DNA from: Comamonadaceae bacterium
GTDB taxonomy: Bacteria; Pseudomonadota; Gammaproteobacteria; Burkholderiales; Burkholderiaceae_C
Assembly (NCBI GenBank): GCA_947456305.1
Contig: CANGPN010000007.1
Span: 1-64,000 of the forward strand
DNA length: 64,000 bases
Reading direction: 5' to 3'
The notes beneath the pieces are model-generated. The model saw only the letters and a list, made by a program, of their open reading frames with translations. It was not told the origin of the DNA and made no database searches. Shown in pieces: positions 19,081 to 27,157 of the stretch. The stretch's first letter is position 1; each line of letters starts with the position of its first letter. Both the position numbers and the translations under genes were made by a program.

Positions 19081-19767
19081 ATGAAACAACCTTTAGTACA
19101 TCTTTTAAATATTTCAATAAATCTATTTAAAAACTCGTCCGATAACTTTTCATTCAAGAAATTTTTATTGACTCAAAAGTTTTTACCGGAGTCAATTTCT
19201 ATTTTCAGTGATATTTCATTAGATATTTATAAAGGTGAAATCTTAGGTATAGTGGGTTCAAATGGTATTGGTAAAACTACATTGCTTTCAGCCATTGCAG
19301 GTATATTGCCGATTGCATCGGGTATACGCCAAGTGAGAGGAAAATGCCTTCCTTTATTGGGTTTAGGAAATGTATTTCATGGTGATTTAGATATTCAAAG
19401 AAATATAGTGCTTTGGGAAACATGCTTTAAATCTAATTTTGTAATTAATAATGATTTTGTTGACGATGTAATTAAAAAAGCAGGACTTAATATCAGTCAG
19501 ACGACTGTGATGCGAGCTTTATCTTCAGGCATGAAATCACGACTTGCATTTGAATTAGCAATGAGAGATACGTCTGATATTCTTTTACTTGACGAGGTAT
19601 TTTCTGTAGGGGACGCACATTTTAGAGAGCAATCTACGATCAGAATAAAAGAAAAACTAAAAACACTAGGGTGCGCAGTGATAGTTTCTCACGATCAGCA
19701 GGTATTAGAGGATAACTGTACAAAAATTATTCGAATAAAAGATCATATGACAATTGAAGTATGTTGA
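19081..19767 (+). CDS. ABC transporter ATP-binding protein, polysaccharide-export (Wzt/KpsT) type
   Basis: A 228-residue ATPase. Walker A is GSNGIGKTT, the signature is the polysaccharide-exporter variant LSSGMKSRLAFELAM, and Walker B is DILLLDEVFSVGD, followed by the switch His in VSHDQQ. The S-S-G-M-x-x-R-L-A-F and DE-V-x-x-V-G-D patterns are those of Wzt/KpsT/TagH rather than of importers. There is no C-terminal carbohydrate-binding extension as found in O9a-type Wzt. It is the first gene of the AT-rich cluster and pairs with the permease 28 bp downstream. Confidence 0.9.
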   Translation: MKQPLVHLLNISINLFKNSSDNFSFKKFLLTQKFLPESISIFSDISLDIYKGEILGIVGSNGIGKTTLLSAIAGILPIASGIRQVRGKCLPLLGLGNVFHGDLDIQRNIVLWETCFKSNFVINNDFVDDVIKKAGLNISQTTVMRALSSGMKSRLAFELAMRDTSDILLLDEVFSVGDAHFREQSTIRIKEKLKTLGCAVIVSHDQQVLEDNCTKIIRIKDHMTIEVC

Positions 19768-19795
19768 ATAATATTATTATCATTAATAAATAATT

Positions 19796-20557
19796 ATGAT
19801 TAAAGACTTTAATCTGGTGCAAATTAATAGATTTACAAGTCTACTACTAACTCTTCAGAAAAAAGATAATTTAATAGGTTTTATAATAGGGTTGGTCCCG
19901 ATATTAGTAACAGGATTTTCGATTGAACTTTTCATTGGTAAGGTTATCGGAGGTGAAATACATACTGACGGAATTAAGGGGGTATGTGCATTATTCTTTA
20001 TTTTTTTTAGTAATTCAATTTCGCAATCAACAATATCCATAAAAAATTATAGTTCAATTATTAAGAACTCATACTTACAACCAATGACAGTAATGCTTAG
20101 TGAGATTTTATTGCAATATCTAACTTTTATAATAGCATTTTTAATCTTCATACTTGTATTTAATATTTCTTTTATAAAATGTATTCTGCTTATCATATTA
20201 TCTTTTTTACTGTTTATATATACATTGGCATTAACAAACAGTTTGCTAGTATTAACTTCTATACTGGAGGATTTTGGTAGGATTCTAAGTATTATCTTTC
20301 AGATGCTTTTTTGGGTATCGCCTATTCTATATTCAATAAGATCAATTAAAACCGAATTAGTCTATATGTTTATGACTAACCCTTTTTATATTTTCTTTGA
20401 ACTAATATATCTGATTAATTCACCCGAATCATTTGATCATAATTTTTTTTGGTGGGGTTTTAGTTCATCATTAATTTTTTTAATAACTATATATTTATTA
20501 CTAAGAGAGTATCGAAAAAAAAATAATTGTATTTTTATAAAATATTCAAATAATTAA
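19796..20557 (+). CDS. ABC-2-type permease, polysaccharide export (Wzm-like)
   Basis: A 253-residue membrane protein with about six hydrophobic segments, consistent with the ABC-2/Wzm permease fold. The sequence before the last helices (ILSIIFQMLFWVSPILYSIR) matches the typical ABC-2 block with F-W-x-S-P-I-x-Y, and MTNPFYIFFELI follows as in Wzm/TagG proteins. With the upstream ATPase it would form the exporter for the product of this cluster, probably a lipid-linked or glycan product. The base composition is very AT-rich. Confidence 0.85.
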   Translation: MIKDFNLVQINRFTSLLLTLQKKDNLIGFIIGLVPILVTGFSIELFIGKVIGGEIHTDGIKGVCALFFIFFSNSISQSTISIKNYSSIIKNSYLQPMTVMLSEILLQYLTFIIAFLIFILVFNISFIKCILLIILSFLLFIYTLALTNSLLVLTSILEDFGRILSIIFQMLFWVSPILYSIRSIKTELVYMFMTNPFYIFFELIYLINSPESFDHNFFWWGFSSSLIFLITIYLLLREYRKKNNCIFIKYSNN

Positions 20558-20562
20558 TATTT

Positions 20563-21645
20563 ATGCAAATTGATCTTTTCCGTCCATCTGTACCTCCGTT
20601 ATCAGCCTATTATTCCTATTTAGAATTAATAGAGTCAAATCAGATATACTCTAATTTTGGCCCTATACATCATAAATTTAAAAAAAGGCTGGCTGATTAT
20701 TTTAATATTGGAGAAGAAAATATTGAGTTATTTTCAAGTGGAACGATGGCATTGGTTGCTGCACTCATTGCGTTACAAACTATAAATAAAGATGAAGTGC
20801 GTCCTTATTGCCTATTGCCTTCATGGACTTTTGTAGCGACAGTTCAATCCGTGATTGCAGCTGGCTTAACACCAATTTTTGTTGATGTTGAGGAGCAATC
20901 AATGCAATTAACTAAAAATATGATTGAGCAAGTTTCAAATGAAATCTTGCTAAAAACCTCAGTAGTTCTCGTAGTATCTCCTTTCGGGGCGCCACTAATT
21001 TTAGAAGGCTATGATTTGCTTTGCCAAACTTATGGATTCGAAGTACTTTGTGATTGCGCTGCAGGATTTGAATCTGCAAAATCATTCAATTTTCATACAG
21101 TTATATCGTTACATGCTACAAAAATATTTGGAATCGGAGAAGGTGGATTATTAATTAGTATAAATAAAAAATTAATTGAATATGCCAAAGCTTATAGCAA
21201 TTTTGGTTTTTTAAATTCAAGAAAATCGATTACAAGAGGTATTAATGGTAAATTTTCCGAAATTCAAGCCGCTATTGGACTAGCTGCACTTGACTTATGG
21301 GGTAGCAACAAAAAAGATTATTATCAAAAAGCCGCATATTATCTTGAGGCTGCCTTTAATCTGCCATTTCAATTTCAAGAAGGTTGGGGGCGAGACTGGG
21401 TGAGCTCAACTTGCGTTATTCGCTTTGATGATGAATCTCAAAAAAAATCCGTCCAAAAAGATTGGGCTAATAATAAAATACAAACCAGAGATTGGTGGAA
21501 TCAAGGTTGTCATTTAGAGCCTGCATTTTGTCATTATGAATTTATTAACATAAGAAACAATACTAATATATTGGCCAAAACTACTTTAGGTATACCGTTT
21601 TATAAAGATATTTCTCAAGATTCAATTAATCACATTTTTAAGTGA
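20563..21645 (+). CDS. DegT/DnrJ/EryC1/StrS-family PLP aminotransferase
   Basis: A 360-residue sugar-aminotransferase-type protein. Conserved features are FSSGTMALVAAL near residue 60, LPSWTFVATVQSVIAAGLTPIFVDV, the Asp of CDCAAGFES and the PLP-binding Lys187 in HATKIFGIGEGG. Family members transfer an amino group to keto-sugar nucleotides (as in VioA, FdtB or PglE) to make 3- or 4-amino sugars. It is 5 bp downstream of the permease. The sugar substrate is not deducible, and no sugar-nucleotide dehydratase is encoded nearby, so the keto-sugar must be made elsewhere. Confidence 0.88.
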   Translation: MQIDLFRPSVPPLSAYYSYLELIESNQIYSNFGPIHHKFKKRLADYFNIGEENIELFSSGTMALVAALIALQTINKDEVRPYCLLPSWTFVATVQSVIAAGLTPIFVDVEEQSMQLTKNMIEQVSNEILLKTSVVLVVSPFGAPLILEGYDLLCQTYGFEVLCDCAAGFESAKSFNFHTVISLHATKIFGIGEGGLLISINKKLIEYAKAYSNFGFLNSRKSITRGINGKFSEIQAAIGLAALDLWGSNKKDYYQKAAYYLEAAFNLPFQFQEGWGRDWVSSTCVIRFDDESQKKSVQKDWANNKIQTRDWWNQGCHLEPAFCHYEFINIRNNTNILAKTTLGIPFYKDISQDSINHIFK

Positions 21646-21662
21646 CTTATGATTAAAGCATA

Positions 21663-22577
21663 ATGACTTTAAATAATATAGAAATTAGTGTAATTGTACC
21701 GACATTTAGGCATGAACAATTTATTGAGAGTTGTCTAAACAGTATTATCCAACAGAAATTAAATTTTAATATTGAAATATTGGTAGGCGATGATTGCTCA
21801 CCAGATGGTACTGCATCGGTAATTGAGAGAATTGCAAAGTCAGATGACCGTATTGTTTTATATAAATGGCTTCGAAATGAAGGTGGTTTAAAAAATATTG
21901 ATAAGTTGCTTGAAAAGGCACGTGGTCGATATATTTCTATTATAGAGGGTGATGATTTTTGGTTGACTAATGATCACCTGTATAAGAGTATTAATTATCT
22001 AAATAATGATAACTCTCTGAGTTTTGTCGCAACGAATTATCTTAACTTTCATAATGATTCATATTTCATGCGTCAAAAAATGAGTGTAATGAAAACAACT
22101 AGACTCAAATTTTGGCAATTAGCTTTTGGTAATTTTTTACAAATGGGCACTATGGTATTTAGAAGAGAGTTATTTGCTCGAATTCCAAATGACGCTTTTG
22201 ACTTTCACATAGGTGATTATCCAATGATTCTATTACTATTAAATCAAGGAGACGGATTACTTTTAGAAAGTTTTAATATGGCTTACAGAGAACATTCTGG
22301 CGGGGTTTGGTCTGTTCAAAGTAACAATAATAAAATTAATCAAACACAAGAGACTATAAGATGGATGATAGATAGAAAATATTTTATTTATTTTAAAAAA
22401 ATCTTTTTACGAATTTATTTGGCAAAGTTAAAATTTAGTGCCGGTAATAAATTAGTATTCATTGAATTTTTTTTATATCTTCCTGTTTTTTTGATTTTTA
22501 TATTATTTCGAAATTTTTCACTTCCTACCATTTGTGATAACAATAGAGAGTTAAAGAGATTAAATATTAATGCTTGA
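21663..22577 (+). CDS. Family 2 glycosyltransferase
   Basis: A 304-residue GT-A fold glycosyltransferase. The N terminus ISVIVPTFRHEQFIESCLNSI is typical, with nucleotide-binding Asp43-Asp44 in VGDDCSPDG and the metal-binding Asp97-Asp98 in EGDDFW. The C terminus has a hydrophobic stretch (FFLYLPVFLIFILF), suggesting membrane association. It is the only glycosyltransferase in the cluster. A separate small ACP gene follows. Confidence 0.9.
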   Translation: MTLNNIEISVIVPTFRHEQFIESCLNSIIQQKLNFNIEILVGDDCSPDGTASVIERIAKSDDRIVLYKWLRNEGGLKNIDKLLEKARGRYISIIEGDDFWLTNDHLYKSINYLNNDNSLSFVATNYLNFHNDSYFMRQKMSVMKTTRLKFWQLAFGNFLQMGTMVFRRELFARIPNDAFDFHIGDYPMILLLLNQGDGLLLESFNMAYREHSGGVWSVQSNNNKINQTQETIRWMIDRKYFIYFKKIFLRIYLAKLKFSAGNKLVFIEFFLYLPVFLIFILFRNFSLPTICDNNRELKRLNINA

Positions 22578-22611
22578 ATACTTAGATAGCTATTTGATTT
22601 TTTTTTAAACT

Positions 22612-22617
22612 AAGGAG
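22612..22617 (+). promoter_or_regulatory. Strong ribosome-binding site of the ACP gene
   Basis: AAGGAG lies 8 bp before the ATG of the acyl carrier protein gene. It is clearly stronger than the sites of its neighbours, which suggests that ACP is made in excess of the enzymes. Confidence 0.6.
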
Positions 22618-22625
22618 AATTTGCA

Positions 22626-22844
22626 ATGAGTGAGTACGACTTTTTGGAAGAATTTATATCTGCTATTGATCCAGCTGAGCCTGATTTGATAAATATCGAA
22701 AGTCATTTAGCTTCAATTCCTGAGTGGGATTCTCTCGCTGTCCTCGGCGTGATTGTAATGTTTGAAACATTATTTGATAGAAAAATTACAGGCGAAATTA
22801 TTGCAAGTGCTCAAACTGTCAGAGATATTTTTAATTTTATTTGA
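22626..22844 (+). CDS. Acyl carrier protein
   Basis: A 72-residue acidic protein with the ACP fold. Ser36 in EWDSLAVLGVIVMFE is the expected attachment site of 4'-phosphopantetheine (D-S-L motif), followed by FETLFDRKITGEII. It differs from housekeeping AcpP, which has GADSLDTVELVMALE, and resembles the dedicated ACPs of polysaccharide or natural-product clusters. With the KAS III-like enzyme 14 bp downstream it probably carries a short acyl chain made for this pathway. Confidence 0.88.
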   Translation: MSEYDFLEEFISAIDPAEPDLINIESHLASIPEWDSLAVLGVIVMFETLFDRKITGEIIASAQTVRDIFNFI

Positions 22845-22858
22845 TATAAAGGATTAAT

Positions 22859-23914
22859 ATGACTTTTGGAACACTTTCAGGAATAGTAATTCGAGGGATT
22901 TCTACTGTAGTGCCAACTATTAAAATGGATAACCTCGCAGTTAATCCTGAAGAATTGGTTCAACGTGAACGTCTAGTTCGAAATATTGGTATCCGTTTCC
23001 GCAGAGTTTGCAAGTCTGGTCAGATTTTTTCTGATTTAGTTCAATCGGCGTGTGAGGATTTATTATCAAATCTCAATTGGTCTAAAAAATCTGTTGATTT
23101 ATTATTAGTGGTAACTCAGTCTGGTGAGTATATTATTCCATCTACCTCAATAATTTTGCAAGATCGGATAGGCTTTCCAACTTCAACTCTCGCTTTTGAT
23201 ATTAATTTAGGATGCTCAGGTTATCCTTATGGTGTAATAGTTCTTGGCTCAATTATGAAAAGTTTGGGACTAAAGAGAGGAGTTCTATTAGTCGGCGATC
23301 AGTCATCTTCTACAGGATCCCCCGATGCTGGACGGGAAATATTATTCAGTGATTGTGGTACGGCGACTGCTTTAGAGTTGGATGATAAAGCTTCGGAATT
23401 GTACTTTGATGGCTTTTCTGATGGCTCTGGTGCTCTTGCGATATATGTTCCTCATGGTGGAAAACGACATAGTACGGAAAAAGAAAGCCATGATTATCGT
23501 TTAATGAACGATGGTGTTACTAGAAAAATGACTGACGTTCATTTGGATGGCCCTGCAATTATGAATTTTTCTATTGGAGTAGTGCCTGATGCATTACGGG
23601 CGATTTGTACAAAATCTGAAATACAAATTGAAAAAATCGATTATTTTGTTCTTCATCAAGCTAATAAAATGATAAATGAGACAATTCGAAAAAAAATGAA
23701 AATGCCAGAGGAGAAATTTCCATTGGTTTTATATGAATATGGAAATACTAGCTCTGCTACTATTCCTATCACAATTTCATCTAAGCTTAAAGAATCTATT
23801 GCGCTTGCTGATAAATTAATATGCGTTTGTGGTTTTGGTATAGGTTTATCTTGGGCTTCACTAATTTTTAAACTTGGTCCAGAAACTTATATTTCATCCG
23901 TGATTGAAGCGTAG
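22859..23914 (+). CDS. KAS III-like beta-ketoacyl-ACP synthase
   Basis: A 351-residue FabH-family protein. The complete catalytic triad is present: Cys119 in NLGCSGYPYG, His266 in LHQANKMI and Asn296 in YGNTSSATIP. KAS III enzymes condense an acyl-CoA with malonyl-ACP, and cluster-specific versions use their own ACP. It is a little longer than FabH (about 320). Together with the ACP and the SDRs it could make a 3-keto and then a 3-hydroxy short acyl chain. It ends in TAG, 4 bp before the next gene. Confidence 0.9.
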   Translation: MTFGTLSGIVIRGISTVVPTIKMDNLAVNPEELVQRERLVRNIGIRFRRVCKSGQIFSDLVQSACEDLLSNLNWSKKSVDLLLVVTQSGEYIIPSTSIILQDRIGFPTSTLAFDINLGCSGYPYGVIVLGSIMKSLGLKRGVLLVGDQSSSTGSPDAGREILFSDCGTATALELDDKASELYFDGFSDGSGALAIYVPHGGKRHSTEKESHDYRLMNDGVTRKMTDVHLDGPAIMNFSIGVVPDALRAICTKSEIQIEKIDYFVLHQANKMINETIRKKMKMPEEKFPLVLYEYGNTSSATIPITISSKLKESIALADKLICVCGFGIGLSWASLIFKLGPETYISSVIEA

Positions 23915-23918
23915 TTTG

Positions 23919-24659
23919 ATGAAGTCATCAAATAATATTTTTAGGTTTGAAGGTAAGCATATTGTTGTTGCGGGTGGTACTTCTGGAATAGGTTTAGCAG
24001 TCGCTAGAACTATAAAAGAATTAGGTGGTGTCGTTACAATTATTGGTCGTAATTCAGAGTTACTTAACACAATCAAATTAGATGGGTTTAATATAATAAA
24101 CCATGATCTTTTCGAACTTAGCTCACTTAATCAATTAGCAGTATAGGTTGATGAATTCGATGGTTTGCTTTGGTCTGCTGGGATGGCTGAAACGCTGAGA
24201 CCTTTTGGTTTGCTCACTCTTTCATTGATTGAAGAACTTATAAATAAAAATTGCTACGCACCGTTTGAATTTATTGTTAAAGCTCAAAAAGCACGTAAGA
24301 TTAAAAATGGTGGATCTATCTGTTATGTGAGTTCAGTGATTGAAAAATGTGGCACGCTAGGATCTGGTGGCTATGGATTAGCTAAATCTGGTTTTTCCTC
24401 TCTTGCAAGAAGTATAGGATTAGAACTAGTCAAGAAAAAAATTAGAATTAATTCAGTAGCTTATGGATATATAGATACAAAATTCATAAAAAATCTTGGT
24501 GGTTCAAAAGATATCATCAACTCAATTCCGATGGGCATTTTGACAGCTGAACAGGCTTCTGGTGTTGCTGTATTTTTACTTTCAGAAGCTTCAAAATATA
24601 TTACTAGACAAACTATATTAGCAGACTCAGGTGTGACACTACATCAATCGTTGGCATAA
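23919..24659 (+). pseudogene. Short-chain dehydrogenase/reductase interrupted by an in-frame TAG
   Basis: Read through one TAG (24144-24146, codon 76), this is a complete 246-residue SDR. The first part (23919-24143) has the Rossmann motif AGGTSGIG. The second, in the same frame, has the WSAGM (NNAG-like) motif, the catalytic Tyr and Lys in GGYGLAKSG, and a normal C terminus (ILADSGVTLHQSLA). Both halves align end to end with the neighbouring SDR. A single-base change (for example CAG to TAG) would explain the stop. It may be a recent nonsense mutation, a sequencing error, or a read-through site. Confidence 0.8.
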
Positions 24660-25403
24660 ATGTTTTGTAACCTTTTTGATAAAAAAATTTTAATTACTGG
24701 TGCATCTTCGGGAATAGGTTCTGAAACTGCATTTGTTTCGGCTTCGAGGGGAGCAACTCCTATTTTAGTTGGAAGAGATATTGAGCGTCTGGAGAATGTA
24801 AAAAATCGAATATTAGAATCTGAATATAGGTGTGGTAATATTTATTCGATTGATTTGTCTACATCAGAGGGTGTAAATAAATTAGTTAGAAATATAAAAG
24901 AACCTGTCGATGGTATTGTATTTTCAGCAGGAATTTCTAAACCAAGACCTCTTCAATTAATAACAGAAGAATATTTAGATGAAAATTTTTCAATTAATAC
25001 TTTTTCTCCTTTTCTAATACTTTCAAAATTACAGAAAAGCAGATTAATTTCTCCAAATGCTTCTATCGTATTCCTGTCGTCTATTGCAGCAGTTACAGGT
25101 ACAAAAGGAACAGTTATTTATTCAGCCTCAAAAGGAGCCCTCATAGGTGCTTCAAAGGCACTCGCTGATGAGTTATCTAAAAAGAAAATTCGAGTTAATG
25201 TTGTTTCTCCAGCTGTGGTTAGAACTGCTATTTTTTCTTCTGAACAAGAAGGCTATTTAGAAGAGCAGTCAAAAAAATATCCCTTAGGGCTAGCTTCAAC
25301 TCTGGATATTGCAGCTACCATTGTTTTTTTAATATCTGATTCTTCAATTTCAATTACTGGTGAAAATATAGTTATTGATTCCGGTTGCACAAATATTTCC
25401 TAA
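24660..25403 (+). CDS. Short-chain dehydrogenase/reductase (FabG-like)
   Basis: A 247-residue classical SDR with TGASSGIGSETA (NAD(P) binding), VFSAGISKP (NNAG position), catalytic Ser in FLSSIAAV and Tyr/Lys in YSASKGALIGASKAL. The C-terminal GENIVIDSGCT is typical of FabG-like enzymes. A likely role is reduction of a 3-ketoacyl-ACP, or of a keto-sugar. It starts directly after the stop of the interrupted SDR and is its paralogue, so it may cover the missing activity. Confidence 0.88.
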   Translation: MFCNLFDKKILITGASSGIGSETAFVSASRGATPILVGRDIERLENVKNRILESEYRCGNIYSIDLSTSEGVNKLVRNIKEPVDGIVFSAGISKPRPLQLITEEYLDENFSINTFSPFLILSKLQKSRLISPNASIVFLSSIAAVTGTKGTVIYSASKGALIGASKALADELSKKKIRVNVVSPAVVRTAIFSSEQEGYLEEQSKKYPLGLASTLDIAATIVFLISDSSISITGENIVIDSGCTNIS

Positions 25404-25409
25404 TATTTC

Positions 25410-26531
25410 ATGAAACTATCTGATATCTATTCTAGTCAAGATTTTTTTAAATTAGAAAAATCTCATATATTTGAAAAATATTGGATTTATTTTTGTCAAG
25501 CATCTTTTTTAAAAAAAAATAATGATACTTTTTCACGTAATGTTTGCGGCAATCCAGTAAGTGTTCGAAATACTGGTGATAAATTAATTGCATTTGAAAA
25601 TATTTGCGCTCACCGTAAGGCCACTATTTTTTTTGAAGAACATTCGAATCGTCCATTTTCATGTAAATATCATGGATGGGTTTATGATAAAGAAGCTGTT
25701 TTATATAAGATTCCAAATTCTCAAATATATGAATTTACTTCACAGCAAGTTGAGAAATGTGGAAAGCTGAAACGTTATTCTGTAAAAATTTTAGGTAATA
25801 TGGTTTTTATAAATTTATCGCCCAATCCAATTCCAATAGAAGAACAATTTCATGATGAGTTTTTATCGCAAATAGTAGAGTCATCAGGTCATTTTGATGA
25901 TTCTGTAACTTCAACTAGTTGGCAGGCTAAATACAACTGGAAATTAAATTTTGAAAATGTACTGGATTGGAATCACGTTCGTTTTGTTCATCCTAATACA
26001 TTTGCGCCTTTACAAGTAGGAAGTGATATTGAAGTTGATAATTCTCAAGAATGGAAAAATAATACCGGATCTGAAATAACTGACCTGTTGCATAGAAAGA
26101 TTGATGTTCGTGACTTGAGTTATTCAACTCAGAGTGAAATAAAACTTACAGATCGTTGGATCAGGAAACATATTAACCGATATAAGAACAAAGATATTTA
26201 CTATAACTGGTATATTTTTCCTAACGTTAATTATTGTTCAATAGGCGGTGATCATTTTTTAATACAACAATTCGACCCAATTAATTCTATATCTAATGAC
26301 TTTAGATTAGAAATAGTGACTGCTAGAAGAAATGAGTTAGTTAATTTTTTACCTTTATTAACTGCTTTAATTGAAGGTGAGAAACGCGTAATAGATGAAG
26401 ATACAGTTTTTCTAGAAAGTCAACAATTAAATTTGAATAATGATAATTTAAATAATTATTTACAAGGTGCAAATGAAAAAGCTTTATTAGTTTTTAAAAA
26501 ATGGCTTTTGGATAACGTATATGGACAGTAA
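25410..26531 (+). CDS. Rieske non-heme iron oxygenase (alpha-subunit type), copy 1
   Basis: A 373-residue Rieske oxygenase. The [2Fe-2S] ligands are Cys66 and His68 (ICAHRKA) and Cys85 and His88 (SCKYHGWVYD). The mononuclear iron site has the D-x2-H-x4-H motif with Asp186, His189 and His194 (LDWNHVRFVHP). The size fits single-component VanA/KshA-like oxygenases that need a separate reductase, and no reductase or ferredoxin gene is nearby. It probably hydroxylates or demethylates an intermediate of the cluster. Such enzymes are rare in glycan loci; CMP-Neu5Ac hydroxylase is a known Rieske enzyme acting on a sugar nucleotide. Confidence 0.9.
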   Translation: MKLSDIYSSQDFFKLEKSHIFEKYWIYFCQASFLKKNNDTFSRNVCGNPVSVRNTGDKLIAFENICAHRKATIFFEEHSNRPFSCKYHGWVYDKEAVLYKIPNSQIYEFTSQQVEKCGKLKRYSVKILGNMVFINLSPNPIPIEEQFHDEFLSQIVESSGHFDDSVTSTSWQAKYNWKLNFENVLDWNHVRFVHPNTFAPLQVGSDIEVDNSQEWKNNTGSEITDLLHRKIDVRDLSYSTQSEIKLTDRWIRKHINRYKNKDIYYNWYIFPNVNYCSIGGDHFLIQQFDPINSISNDFRLEIVTARRNELVNFLPLLTALIEGEKRVIDEDTVFLESQQLNLNNDNLNNYLQGANEKALLVFKKWLLDNVYGQ

Positions 26532-27141
26532 TAAAAAATTAAAAATTATTGGAGAGGGTGAATGGTTATATTATGCTTATTCTGCGGCTATTGAATATAA
26601 CCGATGGAATACTATCGAGCTTTTTGATATAATTAAAATAAATGAATACTCATATGATTTAAGTGGATTTAATATACCTGAAGAAAATGTTGATTATTTT
26701 CTTGCAATTGATGGTTCTATATTTGGAACCGTTAGAGAAAAACATTTATCTATTTTGGTTTCAAAAGGTTTTAATTTCATTTCAATTATGCCCTCACATA
26801 TGTCTTCAATTATGAAGAATATGAATTGTTTAATTGCTTCTTTCGTCAATATTAATAATTTTAATTTTCGAATTCAATTTAATACATTTATTGGCCCTTA
26901 TTGCAATTTACCATCTAGTTTTTCTACTGGACGATCAGTAACTATCGGTCCCTATACTGATATTCAACCTGGAGTAAGTATTGGCAAGAATGTTACATTA
27001 ATTGGAGTCAAAAAAATTTCTTCTAATATCTCAATTGGCGAATATACAAAAGTTGATAATATTGAAATTATCAATAAGGTAATTAAGCCATTAACAAGTC
27101 ATACACATTTATTTCCTAGGTCTGTAAATATTAAAAATTAA
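26521..27141 (+). CDS. Left-handed beta-helix acyltransferase-like protein, copy 1
   Basis: A 206-residue protein with an N-terminal alpha/beta part and a C-terminal hexapeptide-repeat segment (VTIGPYTDIQPGVSIGKNV, then ISIGEYTKV). It overlaps the upstream Rieske gene by 11 bp. The repeat region is short and partly degenerate, with no clear catalytic His as in PglD/NeuD enzymes, so activity is uncertain. The N-terminal half (VDYFLAIDGSIFGTV, IMPSHMSSI) resembles the corresponding part of the protein at 28241-28864, which suggests a duplication. Confidence 0.65.
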   Translation: MDSNKKLKIIGEGEWLYYAYSAAIEYNRWNTIELFDIIKINEYSYDLSGFNIPEENVDYFLAIDGSIFGTVREKHLSILVSKGFNFISIMPSHMSSIMKNMNCLIASFVNINNFNFRIQFNTFIGPYCNLPSSFSTGRSVTIGPYTDIQPGVSIGKNVTLIGVKKISSNISIGEYTKVDNIEIINKVIKPLTSHTHLFPRSVNIKN

Positions 27142-27157
27142 TATAATTTCAATCAAA

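Noticed and set aside
24144-24146. Recoding of TAG as a sense codon in this genome
   Set aside because: The KAS III gene in the same operon ends in TAG at 23912-23914 as a normal stop, and reading through it would add only about seven codons before TAA. A genome-wide recoding is therefore unlikely.
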